This document shows positions 46,701-58,700 of a stretch of 64,000 bases of DNA, piece after piece; position 1 is the first letter of the stretch; each line of letters starts with the position of its first letter. The notes beneath the pieces are model-generated. The model was not told where the DNA came from. It was given only the letters and a program-made list of their open reading frames with translations, and did not search any database. The DNA comes from Lepidonotus clava (taxonomy: Eukaryota > Annelida > Polychaeta > Phyllodocida > Polynoidae): NCBI GenBank assembly GCA_936440205.1, contig OW387146.1, positions 28,892,458-28,956,457 of the forward strand, read 5' to 3'. The translations under genes were made by a program, and so were the position numbers.

Positions 46701-49700
46701 CATTTCACTTCCGGTTTACATATTTCCGGGTTTCGTTCCATTACGTTTTCGTTATTCGTTCTTTACATATTCGTTATTCGTTCTTTACATATTCGTTCTT
46801 TACATCTATTTCGTTCTTCGTTCTTTACATATTCGTTATTCGTTCTTTACATATTCGTTCTTTACATCTATTTTCATTATTACCTTATTTCTATTATTTT
46901 AACCTCTATGTATTTTGGCTGAATAGCCGTTCATCACACCCTCCCGCACCTTCTTGAAAGGTGGGAAAACACGTTATACAAAATTTCAACACAGTTCATA
47001 CAGCAACAGAACATACTCTAGAACCAGAAACATTTCAATCCTACGCTCCTTATCGGCAGAGGAGGAGGTGTCACCCTCTGTCCTCCCCGGTCTACTTCGG
47101 AGGGCCCCCGGGGCCTATCCGGCTAATTATTATTTCTCTTCTTTCTTCGTTTTTCTTTCTTCGTTTTTCTCTCTTCGTTTTTCTAAAAGTTCATATAATT
47201 CGTTTTTATATATCTTAGTCTCTTTTATCTTCGTCAGAGTTCTCTTATCCTTGATCTATTTAGGACCTCCTGTTTTTCTCGTCTTTTAGGATGAGCGAGC
47301 CGGTCGTGGCTCTCCCACCCGGGACTGGGGATCGGTCGTGACCCCGTCGCCCCCGCTCCTCTCCTCTGGGCTCTGTTTACTTAGCCCCTTGGCGCGTTTT
47401 TCCCCGCCTTTTTACCCTCATTAGGACAGAGGGACCGGTCGTGGTCCTCCTGCCCGGGGCCATGGGTCGGTCGTGACCCGCAGTGCCCCCGTTCCCTTCG
47501 TTTTTCGTCGTCCAGACGTTCTCCCCTAGTTCGGGTGGAGAATCGGTCGTGACTCTCTCACCCAGAGGCCAGGGTCGGTCGTGACCCTTAGTCCTCTCGA
47601 CCCTCGGTCCGTTCTACCGTCGTCCAGACGTTCCTCCTTGTTTTTGGGTAGAGAATCGGTCGTGATTCTCCTACCCGGTCGGTCGTGACCCCTCGTTCTT
47701 CCGTAACTGTTACTCTTCTCTGCGTTCTCTTAGGTGATGATGATGATTTTAAGGATGAGTTGAAGAAGAAAGACTGAAGCTTTTGTAGATAGAATGTTCT
47801 TTTTGGACTTCGCACCCTCGGTCGCCTCGGCATTCAGAGCCCCCCAGTGACTTTTTCACGGTTGGCAAGGACAACATGTTCGAGCCAGAGGCCAAGGTAC
47901 CCAAAGAAGAAGATGGCGTTGTATGTGGAAAGGAACTTAACTTCATTCATTAAAGCTTAGAGTGGAAGCTTCAGCAGACGACGTCGCGGGTTTCGTGCTA
48001 CTTGTTACGGTGAAGCTTTGAGATGGAGTTCGGGTGAAGGTGAGACTGAGAAGATTAGAATCATTAATTATTGATGAAGTGTCCGTTTTCCGTACAGGAA
48101 CTGAAGTTTGACTTTTACGACACATGTCCTCGTGGTTAACCCAGCATCAAGATGTTCCGTCCTCGACCACGTCGACACATTTGAAGATTTCAGGATTTCA
48201 AAAAGAGATGTCGGAGAGAGTCCACCATAGTAAAGTATTTCCGTCACCGTTCCGGGCCCAAGTGGCATGACAACAACCGGAACGGAGACCTGATTAAGAA
48301 AATAGTTTTGATGAAGTTTCTTTTTGATGACAGGAGCCGGTGCCTCTCATCCCTCCCCCCCCCCCGTAAGCAACGGCAGGAAGACAGTCCTCTTTGGGGC
48401 GAGAGGGAGGCTCCTTCGTTCTACTGATGAGATGATTTTCCTAAGAAGAGGATTCCTGTTTCGGGCACTCGGGCCCTCGTTCGTTTCCTAGGCTCTCGGG
48501 CCTCGCTCCGCCTGCTAAGTTTTTCTCCTCGTCCTCCCGGAGGACCGTGCTTATTGACGATTTTCGTAAGACTGTAATACCAACAAATAGTTCGTTAATA
48601 GAGGTAAGTTTAAGATCCGGTCTGGTTTGATTTTGGAGTAAGGCCACAGTCGTCCACGGTGCCATGTCACATTGCATGGAGACACTATGCCTATGACGAA
48701 CGCCGAGACAACAGCTCCGAGCCGTTCCGGGCTGCTCGACGGTTCGAAGTTGGTAAGTTGAAGATATTAGTGAGAAGGAGAAGAAGAAGCTGTAGAAAGT
48801 GAAGATGGACGACATCAACTGGGACCTGCACCCAACGTCAACGTTTGAGATCCGGAACGGGCCCATTCACAATAAAATAGCATGTATAGAGAACTCATCC
48901 GATGAACTCCAAGAAGGATCGCTCCTCGTCGCTCTTTGCAGACCTCTTGATTTGTCTATCAGGGCATCCGCAGCCGACGTTCCAAGCACCACCTCCCTGT
49001 ATGTTTCAAAGACTATTTTGTTTCGTTCCTTGGGAAGAAGACATCAGGAAATATGACATGGAAGGAGTCTCTGTCGTTACAGCAGGTGAGAGATTAATAT
49101 AAGTTTTTAGTAAGTCTATTAAATTTTTTTCCGTTTCTCGTTCATGTATTGTTTTTACTATATATCACGGTCGGTCACGAGCCAGGGCTCCTAAGTTATC
49201 GTCCCTGTTCGTGCCTTGGTCCTCCGGGAGACATCTACGACTTGCCGCAATCCTTTCACGACTCGCTGCATCAACTCTGGCACGATAAAACCAGCATTCA
49301 GGTTGAAAAGTTCCATTTTGCCGCTCTTCGTATGCGGTAAGAGGCTGAAGACAAGGAAACTCAGAAGATGATGGTACATGAATCCGGGTTCATCCACATT
49401 CTGATCGATCCATCCAAGATCAAGAAGACAAGGTTGCAGGAAGTAGAAGTGCCGCTAGAGGACAGAGGTCGTCTCTTCCTCGCCTCCAGATCGCTCAAGG
49501 CAGCGCGGGAGAAGGGTTTTCAGTCTTGGCCCGCGCCAGCCTTTCCTCCAGCGGCGAGTCGCCGGCCCACCGGTACCTTATTTACCCCGGCACGACCGTC
49601 GACTCAAAGACTACAATGACAACACTATCCGTCCTTTCTGATTTCCTTTCCTCGATTCCGCCTCCCAACTTTCACTCTCGCTCCCGGGTCGCCCGGCCCG

Positions 49701-52700
49701 TTATCCATTTCCGCGACCGGACGATCCCGTTCCATCTGCTCGGTCCCAACCAACGCAGCGGGCTCCAGGGAAGAAGAGGAACAGCTACAAACTTGTTTTT
49801 CCTCCTAGCGCCTCCTTCCGTCCCGTATTCGCCCCGCAGGCTTGGTAAGTTCATTCCAGTCATGGACCCTCCAGCTCGCTGATTACGCTCAACACCTCCT
49901 AACACATGTGGTTTCGTTCACTTCCGCAAGAAGGTTTCCATAAAGAAACTAATAAGAATAAATTAAGATAAGAATGTTCGAGCCCGCCAGTCCGTTCCCG
50001 ATGAGTTTAAGTAAAGTTTTCGGGCCCGTCCAGCGGTCTCCAGGAGAGTCTTTTATCCAGGCTTCGGCCTCCTGTGCGGCTCAGGTACCTCCGCCTCGGC
50101 CCGGTTCTCTCCCTGGGGGTTTGACACTATGGGTGAGGAGCCAACGCCCCGTAATCCCTCCCCACCCGACTCGCGACGCGCCATCTTCCGCCTCTGGTTC
50201 CGTCGCGCTGTTTTTCTTCCGTGCAAGACCTCGAGCAGCATCCACTTCACCCTTCCTCTTGGCGTCGGATCGGCAGCAACAGTCTCTCCTCCCTAGCGGG
50301 GAGCTCGAGAAGCTGATCCACCATTCCGCTCTGTTTTTCCGCCTCTCTTGTCGCCTTCAACAAGTCATCCAGTTGATCCTCGTTTTTGTGCATCACTAGG
50401 GTCTGAGCCAATTGGACGGTCCGGTTGTGTTCGTTAACTAGCTGGTCGACCCCCGGGAACTCCCTGGTCAACGGCCCCAGTGCCGCCGTCGGGAACTGCG
50501 CCATCGCTTCTTCAAATGTCTCTGGCTTGCGGCCCGTTTCTAGTGCCATCAGGAACGCCATAGACGCCGAAGCCATTGCTCTTGTCTTGGCCGTCATTCC
50601 TCGCACCTCTCTCGGGGGCCACGTCAGTTGCACCCGAATGGCCTTTTCCGCGTCCCAGTCTCGTACCGCTCGCGCCGTCACCGGAAAGTGTCCCTGTAAG
50701 ACCTGGTGAACGGCCTGTGTCCGTAATAACTTGAGTCTCGGTGTTTCTCTAGATGGTCCTGCCGTCGGCATCTCCGTTCCGATAGACCCGAACACTGAAT
50801 CCGCTCCCGACTCGTCCAATTCTTGTTTCTCCGGCTCGTATCCTCTGGTCTCGGCCTGCCCCAACTCCATGTCCTCTGAGTCTTCCACCTCCTCGTCCAT
50901 GGACTGGGCAGCCGGCATTTGTAATCTGTGTATCACAACCCGCGGTTGTAGCGCCCGCCCGTGTTTGTCCTCGTCCTTGAGTGGGGTATCCGGTCCTGGC
51001 GGCGATCCCATACGTTCGGGCGACGGTGGTCCCGGGGTCTCCTCCGATCCCTGCGACCCGAAAAACGAGCTCCCCAAACTGGCCCGAGTCAGGTTGTCAA
51101 CCGCCGCCCGTGTCTCTGGCGTGTCTGGTGCTACCGTAATGTCTCTCATTCGTTTCAATCCTGGGGGCGGCACTATCGGCTGCTTGCATACCATCTTCTC
51201 CAGGGGTGAATCTGCTTTCGTCGGGGTAGGGGTAGAGAACAGCGGCTGTGTCGAGGCCGTCGACGCCGTGTCCTCCGGCCTGGCCGCATGCCGAACATAC
51301 TTTACTTTCTCCACTCGCCCCGACGGTTTGAGTCCCTGCCTTTCTGCCATCTCGCGTAGAAACCTCCCTAGGTACAATGCTTCTCTTTCCACCAGCCGGC
51401 CTCCCTGTGCTTCCCGAATGCTGTCCTCCAGCTCCCGGTCGGATCTCGCCTCGTGGTAACCCCTGAACGATCCCTCCCGGTTCATTGTTCCTTTTAAATA
51501 CCCGGGGTACCTCGGGTGTCGTGATTCGTATATCACCGATTTCTTATGAACTGTCATCATAGTAAATTGTGCGTCGCTACAAGGTGGTTCTAGTCCCGTG
51601 GTCCGTTTGACTCCTGTCGAGGTCTCAGGCTGTGATGGTCCCAGCTCTCCCGTGCTGCTAGACTCAGCGATAATCAAAGACCGATCGCTTCGGGCCGACA
51701 TACTCCTGCCTGACTCCGACTGGTCCGAACTCGTTCCCTCCTCCAATTCTCTCGGGACTTTCTTGACCTTTTTCCACTTCTTCTTTCGCGACGGCTCCTC
51801 CGTCGGGCATCCCTGCGTCGGGGGCCTCTTGAAAGCGAGCGGCTCTTCTTCTTCTTTGACTTTCGGTCGTTGGTCGTCGGACGAGCTCACCAATTCCACC
51901 ACCTCAGCCCCCGGTGGTATTCCTGAGCAACCCGGCTTCGGGGTAGGTGTGGATGTTCGTCCTTTTCCTCTGCCTGGGAGTCCTCGTCCGCTCGGTTCCC
52001 GTGGTTCTCCCTGGGCGTTTAACTTCTTAATTCGGCTCTGTACTAACCCTGATATTTGGTCTGGTGTCAGGAGTGGTTTCGGGTTGACCACGGCCCGGCT
52101 CGCGCTTCGCGGCGACTCGGTGTCTTCCTTCCGTACTCCTTTTGCGGCCCTCCGAGGGGAACGACGCGTGGGTGTTGATCGTTCCGCCACCTCGGCCAGG
52201 GGTCCCTTCCCTGCTGCTTTGGCTGCTTGGGCTCCCTCTCCGGCCTCGTCGGCCTCTGATCCTTCTTCGGTTGCTACCTGCTCCAGCTGCTCGGCGTCGC
52301 TGTCCTCGGATCCTCTTGACGCCCTCGGGTAGTAAGGGATGCGGATCTGCCGTCGCGGCCTCTCCGGTGCCTCCTTATCCACCGCCCTCTCAGGGGGTTG
52401 AAACCCCTCTGGATGGCGCACCGCGTAGTCCCGTTCCATGTTGGCTACCCGGGCCGCCGTTTCATCCCCAGTAGCGAAACTGGTGTACGGCGGTCGTCCT
52501 TTCGGGTCCAAGGCGAACGCCGCAGCAAACTCCAGCCTCAGAAGGGGGTCTTGCTTCGGCATCCCCCTCTGCAGGTTCCCTTCGTGTGATTCCGTCATGT
52601 GCTTTCTCCAGTCCTGGTGTGTCGAATAGGCTCGACTCGAACACACCGGGCACATGTAGTACTGCTTCCGTAATCCATCGTGCTGGCCTTTAATATGCTT

Positions 52701-55700
52701 GGCCAAGTGCTTAAACTCCTTTCCGTGACAATGTCCTTCCCAGCACTGTCCGCTCATCGTGTCTGTTTTCCGGGCTTTCGGGGCTCGTTCCAATCTTGAA
52801 GCTCGTCCCGTCAGCCGTTTCCGTTTTTGTCTCGTGGTGATGCTGCTCGTCTCGCTTCTCTGCTTTTCTTCTTGTTTTCTTCTCCTTAGCTCAGTCTGCT
52901 CGTCTGCGATTCGATGAATCCTGGTCGGCTGACCAGAATGACCTGCTCCGGCGAGCGCTCTGCCTTTTATAGCCGCCGCAGGCGGAAGTGGGCGTGGCCT
53001 GCACTAGCGACCCCTAGCGTCAGACTCACCATCCACTTCTACGGTGGCGCCCCCTACTATTTTCCGGTCCCCGGGGCCCGCCGCTGGTCACCGCCTCGCC
53101 TGCTTTCTTTACCTCGCGGCCCTTCGCCCGTCCTCGCGTTTTTCCTAGGCCTTTTATTGCCCCACCGGACGCCCTCGGTCCTTTCATCCCTCGTCGCCTT
53201 TTCTTGCCTTTTTCATCTTGGCCCTCACAGTGCTTCCGCACACTTCCCGGAGAACACAGGGGCTCGGCGTTATCATCTCCTCGCCGCCGCCCCGTTCTCT
53301 TTGTCCTCTTTTACTCCTTTTACGACCTACTTTAAAGCCCGTCCTCGTTTCAGGCCTCGCCTTTTACAGCCGTCCGTTCGTTCCTCCGGCGTTCCCGAGA
53401 GTGCCGCATCTACTCTCCTCCGGTCTCCTGGACGCTGTAAAGCGGTATTACCAAGTCGGCATTACTTCAGAAGTCTTCACCAGCTTGCCACCGGGTCTGT
53501 CTTCCGTTGTAATCCAACCATCTTTTCCACGCTGTGGTTCCTCCGAACTGACCGGAAAGCGGCTCCGTGGGACTACTTTAGACATTCGGGCCGTCGTGGC
53601 TCCCGAACGCCGTTTTTCGTTCCAACCCCGCATTTCCCACCTATATTACATCCGCAAGAGAACCAATCTTCAGCTAGGTAGCGAATCTCTACAGCCTAAC
53701 GACCTGCACTCCTACTGTAGTGGTCAACGCACCGCCCCGACTCAATGGCCCCAGGTTGATCAGTCCTTTTTGGCCAAAGCCTTTCTGTGTAGCGCCGATT
53801 TGGTCGTTCCCTTGGTCCTCTTCCACCTGCGGAATCGAGACACGAAAACGACTTCATCACAAAAAGGGGGTACCCCGTTTCCTTACGTGCCCTAGCGCGC
53901 CCCACCCCAAGCATTTACTGTGCAGCCTCGTATCCTTGCTGGTCAGCTACCATCCAAGCTGGCGCAGCGTGTCCTCGGTAGGGTTCCAGGCGGTCCACAT
54001 GGACCACCCCCCCCGGTTTCCCTCGTTTCTTCCGTACTACCACCCGTCCTCGGTCAAGCACCTTGACGATCAGTGCAGGGCCTATCCATGGAAATCGCAA
54101 CTTCGTTCCCTTGTCCCTATCCACTACCGTATCGTGCACCCAGACCAGTTCTCCGGCGTGGTATTCCCGCCGAGTCACCTTCCCATCATACTCGTGTTTC
54201 TGATGGATGGCGGCTCGTTTCAGCCCCGTCCGGGCCTCCCGATAGGCCGCGACTAGCCCTTCCTCCAGGCTTTCCACATAGTCGCTTACCCGTCGGGGTT
54301 CCTCCTCTGGTCCTAGAGGTCTCCCATAAATCGCCTGTCGCGGCATCATGGTCTGTCGGCCCAGCATCATCATGTTCGGTGTCACTCCCGTGCTGGCTTG
54401 CGGCGTTGCTCTATAACTCATCATCACGAGCGGGACCATCTCGTCCCATTCCCGACCTGTCGCTCGGCAGCTGGCTTTCAAACAACACCCCAAAGTACGG
54501 AAACTTCGTTCTATGTACCCGTCACTCCTGGGGTGGTACGGCGTCGTTCTTGTTTTGTGAATCCCGAATAGTGCACAGACCTGAGCCACCACCTCGGATT
54601 CGAAATTCGTTCCTTGATCCGAGTGTAGTTCCCGAAACGCGCCGTACCGTGCTACTACTTCTTCAACCAGTTTGTTCGCCACTGTCGTTGCCTTTTGATC
54701 CGGGATCGGGAAACACTCCAACCATTTGGTGAAATAGCATCCCACCATCAGGCAATACTTATTTCCTCGTTTGGTGACTGGGTACGGGCCCGAAACATCC
54801 ATGGCCAGCCGTTCCATCGGCTCCCCCACTATGTACTGATGTAGCGGCTCCCGTCTTCCTCTTCCCTTTTTCAGCAACGCGCAATCACATTCTCGACATT
54901 CCTTCCGCACGTCTTCCCGGAGTCCCGGCCAGTAGAACCCTTGTTCCAACAGGGCCGTCGTCCTGGCGACTCCTAAATGCGCTCCTGCCGCGCCTCCATG
55001 GTATTCCCTTACCAGCTTGGCCTGTTCCCCTCGGGGAACGACCAACTGGTTCCTCCAACCATGTCCTTCTAGTTCCCAGTACTTCCGATGCAGCACGCCA
55101 TCCCTGAGGCTTAATCGTTCCCATTGCCTCCATAGGATCTTTGTTTCCCGGGATTCCGGAGATATGGCCTCCCAACCTGGCCGGTCCGCATCTTTTTCCA
55201 TCCGTGCGACAATCGGCCCTATATCTCGATCCCTCCTCTGCGCTGCTCTCATCTCCTGCGGGGACCATCCGGGCTCGTACCCCCGGGCCCGCGTCACTAC
55301 TCTCACTTGTTCGGTATTCTCGTGCTCCTCTCCACATTGTTTGCACGGATACCGGGACAACGCGTCAGCGTTCCCATGCTTCCTGCCCGGTCGGTGTTGG
55401 AACGACACATCATGCGAGTCGATAATCTCAATCCACCGAGCAGCCTGCCCCATCGGTTCCTTACTCCTCTGCAGCCAACTAACCGCGCTGTTATCCGTCC
55501 GGACTATCACGCGTTGGCCATAGATGTAGCACCGAAAATGCTTCAAAGCTCGCACCACCGCCAACAGTTCTTTCCGCGTGGTGCAATACTTTCGTTCGTT
55601 TGACTCCAGGGTTTTGCTCGTGTAAGCTATCACCCGTTCCTCCCCTCTCTGCTCTTGTGATAGCACGGCTCCCGTTCCCACGTCACTGGCGTCTGTGTCA

Positions 55701-58700
55701 AGCCACCATTGTCCTTCTTCCTCCGGGAATCCCAACACCGGGGCCTCCGTTAGTGCCTTCTTCATCGCATCAAACGCCTCTTGTCGTCTCGCGCTCCACA
55801 CGAATGGTTCCTCCTTCGTTGCCAATTCATACAAGGGGGCAGCCAACTCCGTGAAGCCGTTTATATGCCTTCTGTAGTACGAACATAATCCCACGAAGGC
55901 TCGTACCTCGTGGAGATCCCGCGGGACCGGCCACTCGGTTACTTGCCGACACTTTTCGGGGTCGGGTTCGATCCCGTTGAATGAGACAACGTGCCCCAAG
56001 AACGGAATCTTCTTCTGGAACAGCTTACATTTTCGCGCCTTTAACTTCAGTCCTGCAGCGTTCAGCCGGTCCAGAACCCGTACCAATCTTTCCAGAGTCA
56101 CTTTGAACGTTGGTCCAAAGACCAGTATATCATCCAAGTATACCAGACACTCCTCCCACACGATTCCTCTGAGGATTCTTTCCATCAGTCTCTCGAAGGT
56201 GGCTGGGGCGTTCACTAGCCCGAATGGCATCACTTTGAACTCATATAATCCTCCTTGAGTCACGAAGGCCGTCTTTTCTTGGTCCTCCGGTGCCATCTCC
56301 ACCTGCCAATATCCGCTCGCGAGATCCAGACTGCAGAAGAATAGGCTTCCTCCCAAAGTGTTGAGGCTGTCCTCTATCCGCGGGAGCGGATAGGCGTCCA
56401 CTTTCGTAGCCTGGTTCAGTTTTCGGTAGTCAATACAGAACCTCGTTCCTCCGTCCTTCTTTTTGACTAGAACGGTCGGGCTACTCCACGCACTCCCGCT
56501 CTCTTGGATAATCCCTAAATTTAACATATCCTCCACCAGTGCTCGTTCTTCCTCTCTCCTGGTGGCCGGATACCGTCTGACCCTCTGCTTGATCGGCATC
56601 TGATCTCCCGTTTTAATTCGATGTTGTACTAAATCTGTCCGTCCTAACTCATGTTTCGAGGTCGCAAACATTTGTTCCCGGGCCATGATGGCTTTCTCCA
56701 GCTCCCCGCCCTCCTTCGTGGTCAGGTCTTTCTTAGCCTCCCCTATCATTTCAGCGAGCGCTCCTGGGGGTTCTTTTGCTTCACTTCCTACTCCTCGTAC
56801 CTCTTGTACGAAGGTGGCTTCTCCGAGTACCCCGCCGGTTTCCAATTTCGCGCTCTCGGTCCCTCGGTTGGCCACCCAAACTTCATTTTCTTCTCCCAAT
56901 GTCACCGTTCCTGGGATCACCTCCAGTCCCATAGGTAATCCAGCGCCGGTGATGACAGCCAGCTGTCCACCCTGTCTTATGTCCATTCTCGCTACTACTG
57001 TTACTCGGGTCACTTGGAGTGGGGGTATTTCCGTCGTTTTCTCGATTCGCACGACCTGTCCTCCGACGGTAACTGCCCGAATCCCATCCGTTCTCTGTTC
57101 TACTCCCGGGATTCGTTCCCCCTCTCCCTCCCCCTCGGCGGGCAGGAAGATGGCACTCGCGTGGGGCTTAACTGTCAGCCGGTATTTCACCGCGAAGTCG
57201 TTTCCCAGGATCCCTTCATCTCTACCGATGTCTGCCACCATGAACGTCCACTTCAACACGCGTGTTCCCAATTTCACTGGCAAGTTCGTGCATCCGTAGC
57301 ACCGCAACGGACTACCATCTACCGAGCAGAGACGTCCTTCATATCCATCCAGTTCTTCTCTTTTTCGTCCCCACTCTCTCCAGAGGCGTTCCGACAGCAG
57401 ACTGATCATAGATCCGGTATCAACCAAAAAACGGACGACACTCTCTCCCACCGTCCCGGCCACATAAAGTCCACATTCTCCCATGCCTACTACTTCTCTC
57501 GCCGCGCCCGAAGGGGGCCCCGCGCTTACTGCGACGGCGACTGTCCGTTTCCCTGACGCTGGGAACACTCTCTTGCGAAATGGCCCTTCTGGTGACAGTG
57601 ATGACACTCTAAATCTTCTTTTCGCTTCTTAAACGCCTCCCTCCTGGCCGTTGCTTGTCTTCTAGCTTCCCGTTCCTCTGCCAATTCTTTCATCATCTCC
57701 TCCAACTTACCGTTCAAGGCCATGATCTGTGTATTGGCGTCCTCCTCGGGCTTCACTGCCCGCAGGAGGCGGCGTGAGTATCGTTCCTGTATTTCTACCA
57801 CCTCTACCGCCTCCTCTAGTGTCTTGCATCCTTTCTCTGCACACTTCAGCTGAAGGTCTTCCCCAACTGCAGCCTGGAACGCATGTAGTGCTGCTTTTTC
57901 CTGGCTAGCGTAGTCGTTGGAGAAGTAGGCTCTCGATGCCAGTCGCCGGGCATTATCAGCCAACTCCTTCGCTGTCTGGTTCTTTACACGTTTCAAGCCC
58001 GCCAACTCTTGCAGAGCATTACACGTGTCCTTCTCCTGACCGAACCTCCGGCGCAACGCATCCACCCTCGCCGAGTAACGGAGTCGTTCCCTGTCCGGGA
58101 GTCCGACAAAGTACATTCGTGCCGTTCCCGTCAGCGAGAGGAAAAGCATCGCCGCTTTTTCCTCGGCCGTCCAGCGTCCCAATGTTGCGTACTCCTCAAA
58201 CTGGTTGATCCATCCTTCGAAATCCGGTTTACCGTCATACTTCTCTGGTCGTAAACTGAACTTCTTCAAACTCGCTCCTTCCTGGCCGGTCTGTTGTTGT
58301 TGAGCCCGCACATTCTGCTCATCCGTCGGGGTGGACGTTCCCATAAAATTAAACTGCCTACCCATGATGGTCGTGTCCTCCCCTTTGGTCTCGGTTTTCG
58401 CACCTCCTTTCTCCTCCCCACCTTCCTTGAAGGCGACGTCAGAATCCATCTGCTCGAAGACTGCCGCAGTCGCCATGAGTATCCAATACCGATGAAACAC
58501 CCAAGATCCACAAGTCCGTATGTGCCTATTTCAGCACCACCGCTGCCACCAGTGTGACGTTCTCTGGTAAGTCGGGGTTGCCGATTCTTACGACAGAGGA
58601 ACGTGGGGGTTGTTCGGGTCTCGGGGCGGACGGGGAATCCGGGCCAAGAACCGAGATGTGTTTCTAGAGTCGTGCCTCGCGCACGAGGGGGGGCTGAGCG

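Noticed and set aside
46049-46957. Plus-strand frames of 98-146 codons within the LTRs (also repeated at 58610-59572)
   Set aside because: They lie inside LTR sequence antisense to the element and have low-complexity, repeat-driven composition.
50425-57556. Numerous plus-strand open frames of 80-255 codons
   Set aside because: Antisense shadows of the gag, pol and third-ORF frames of the LTR element.
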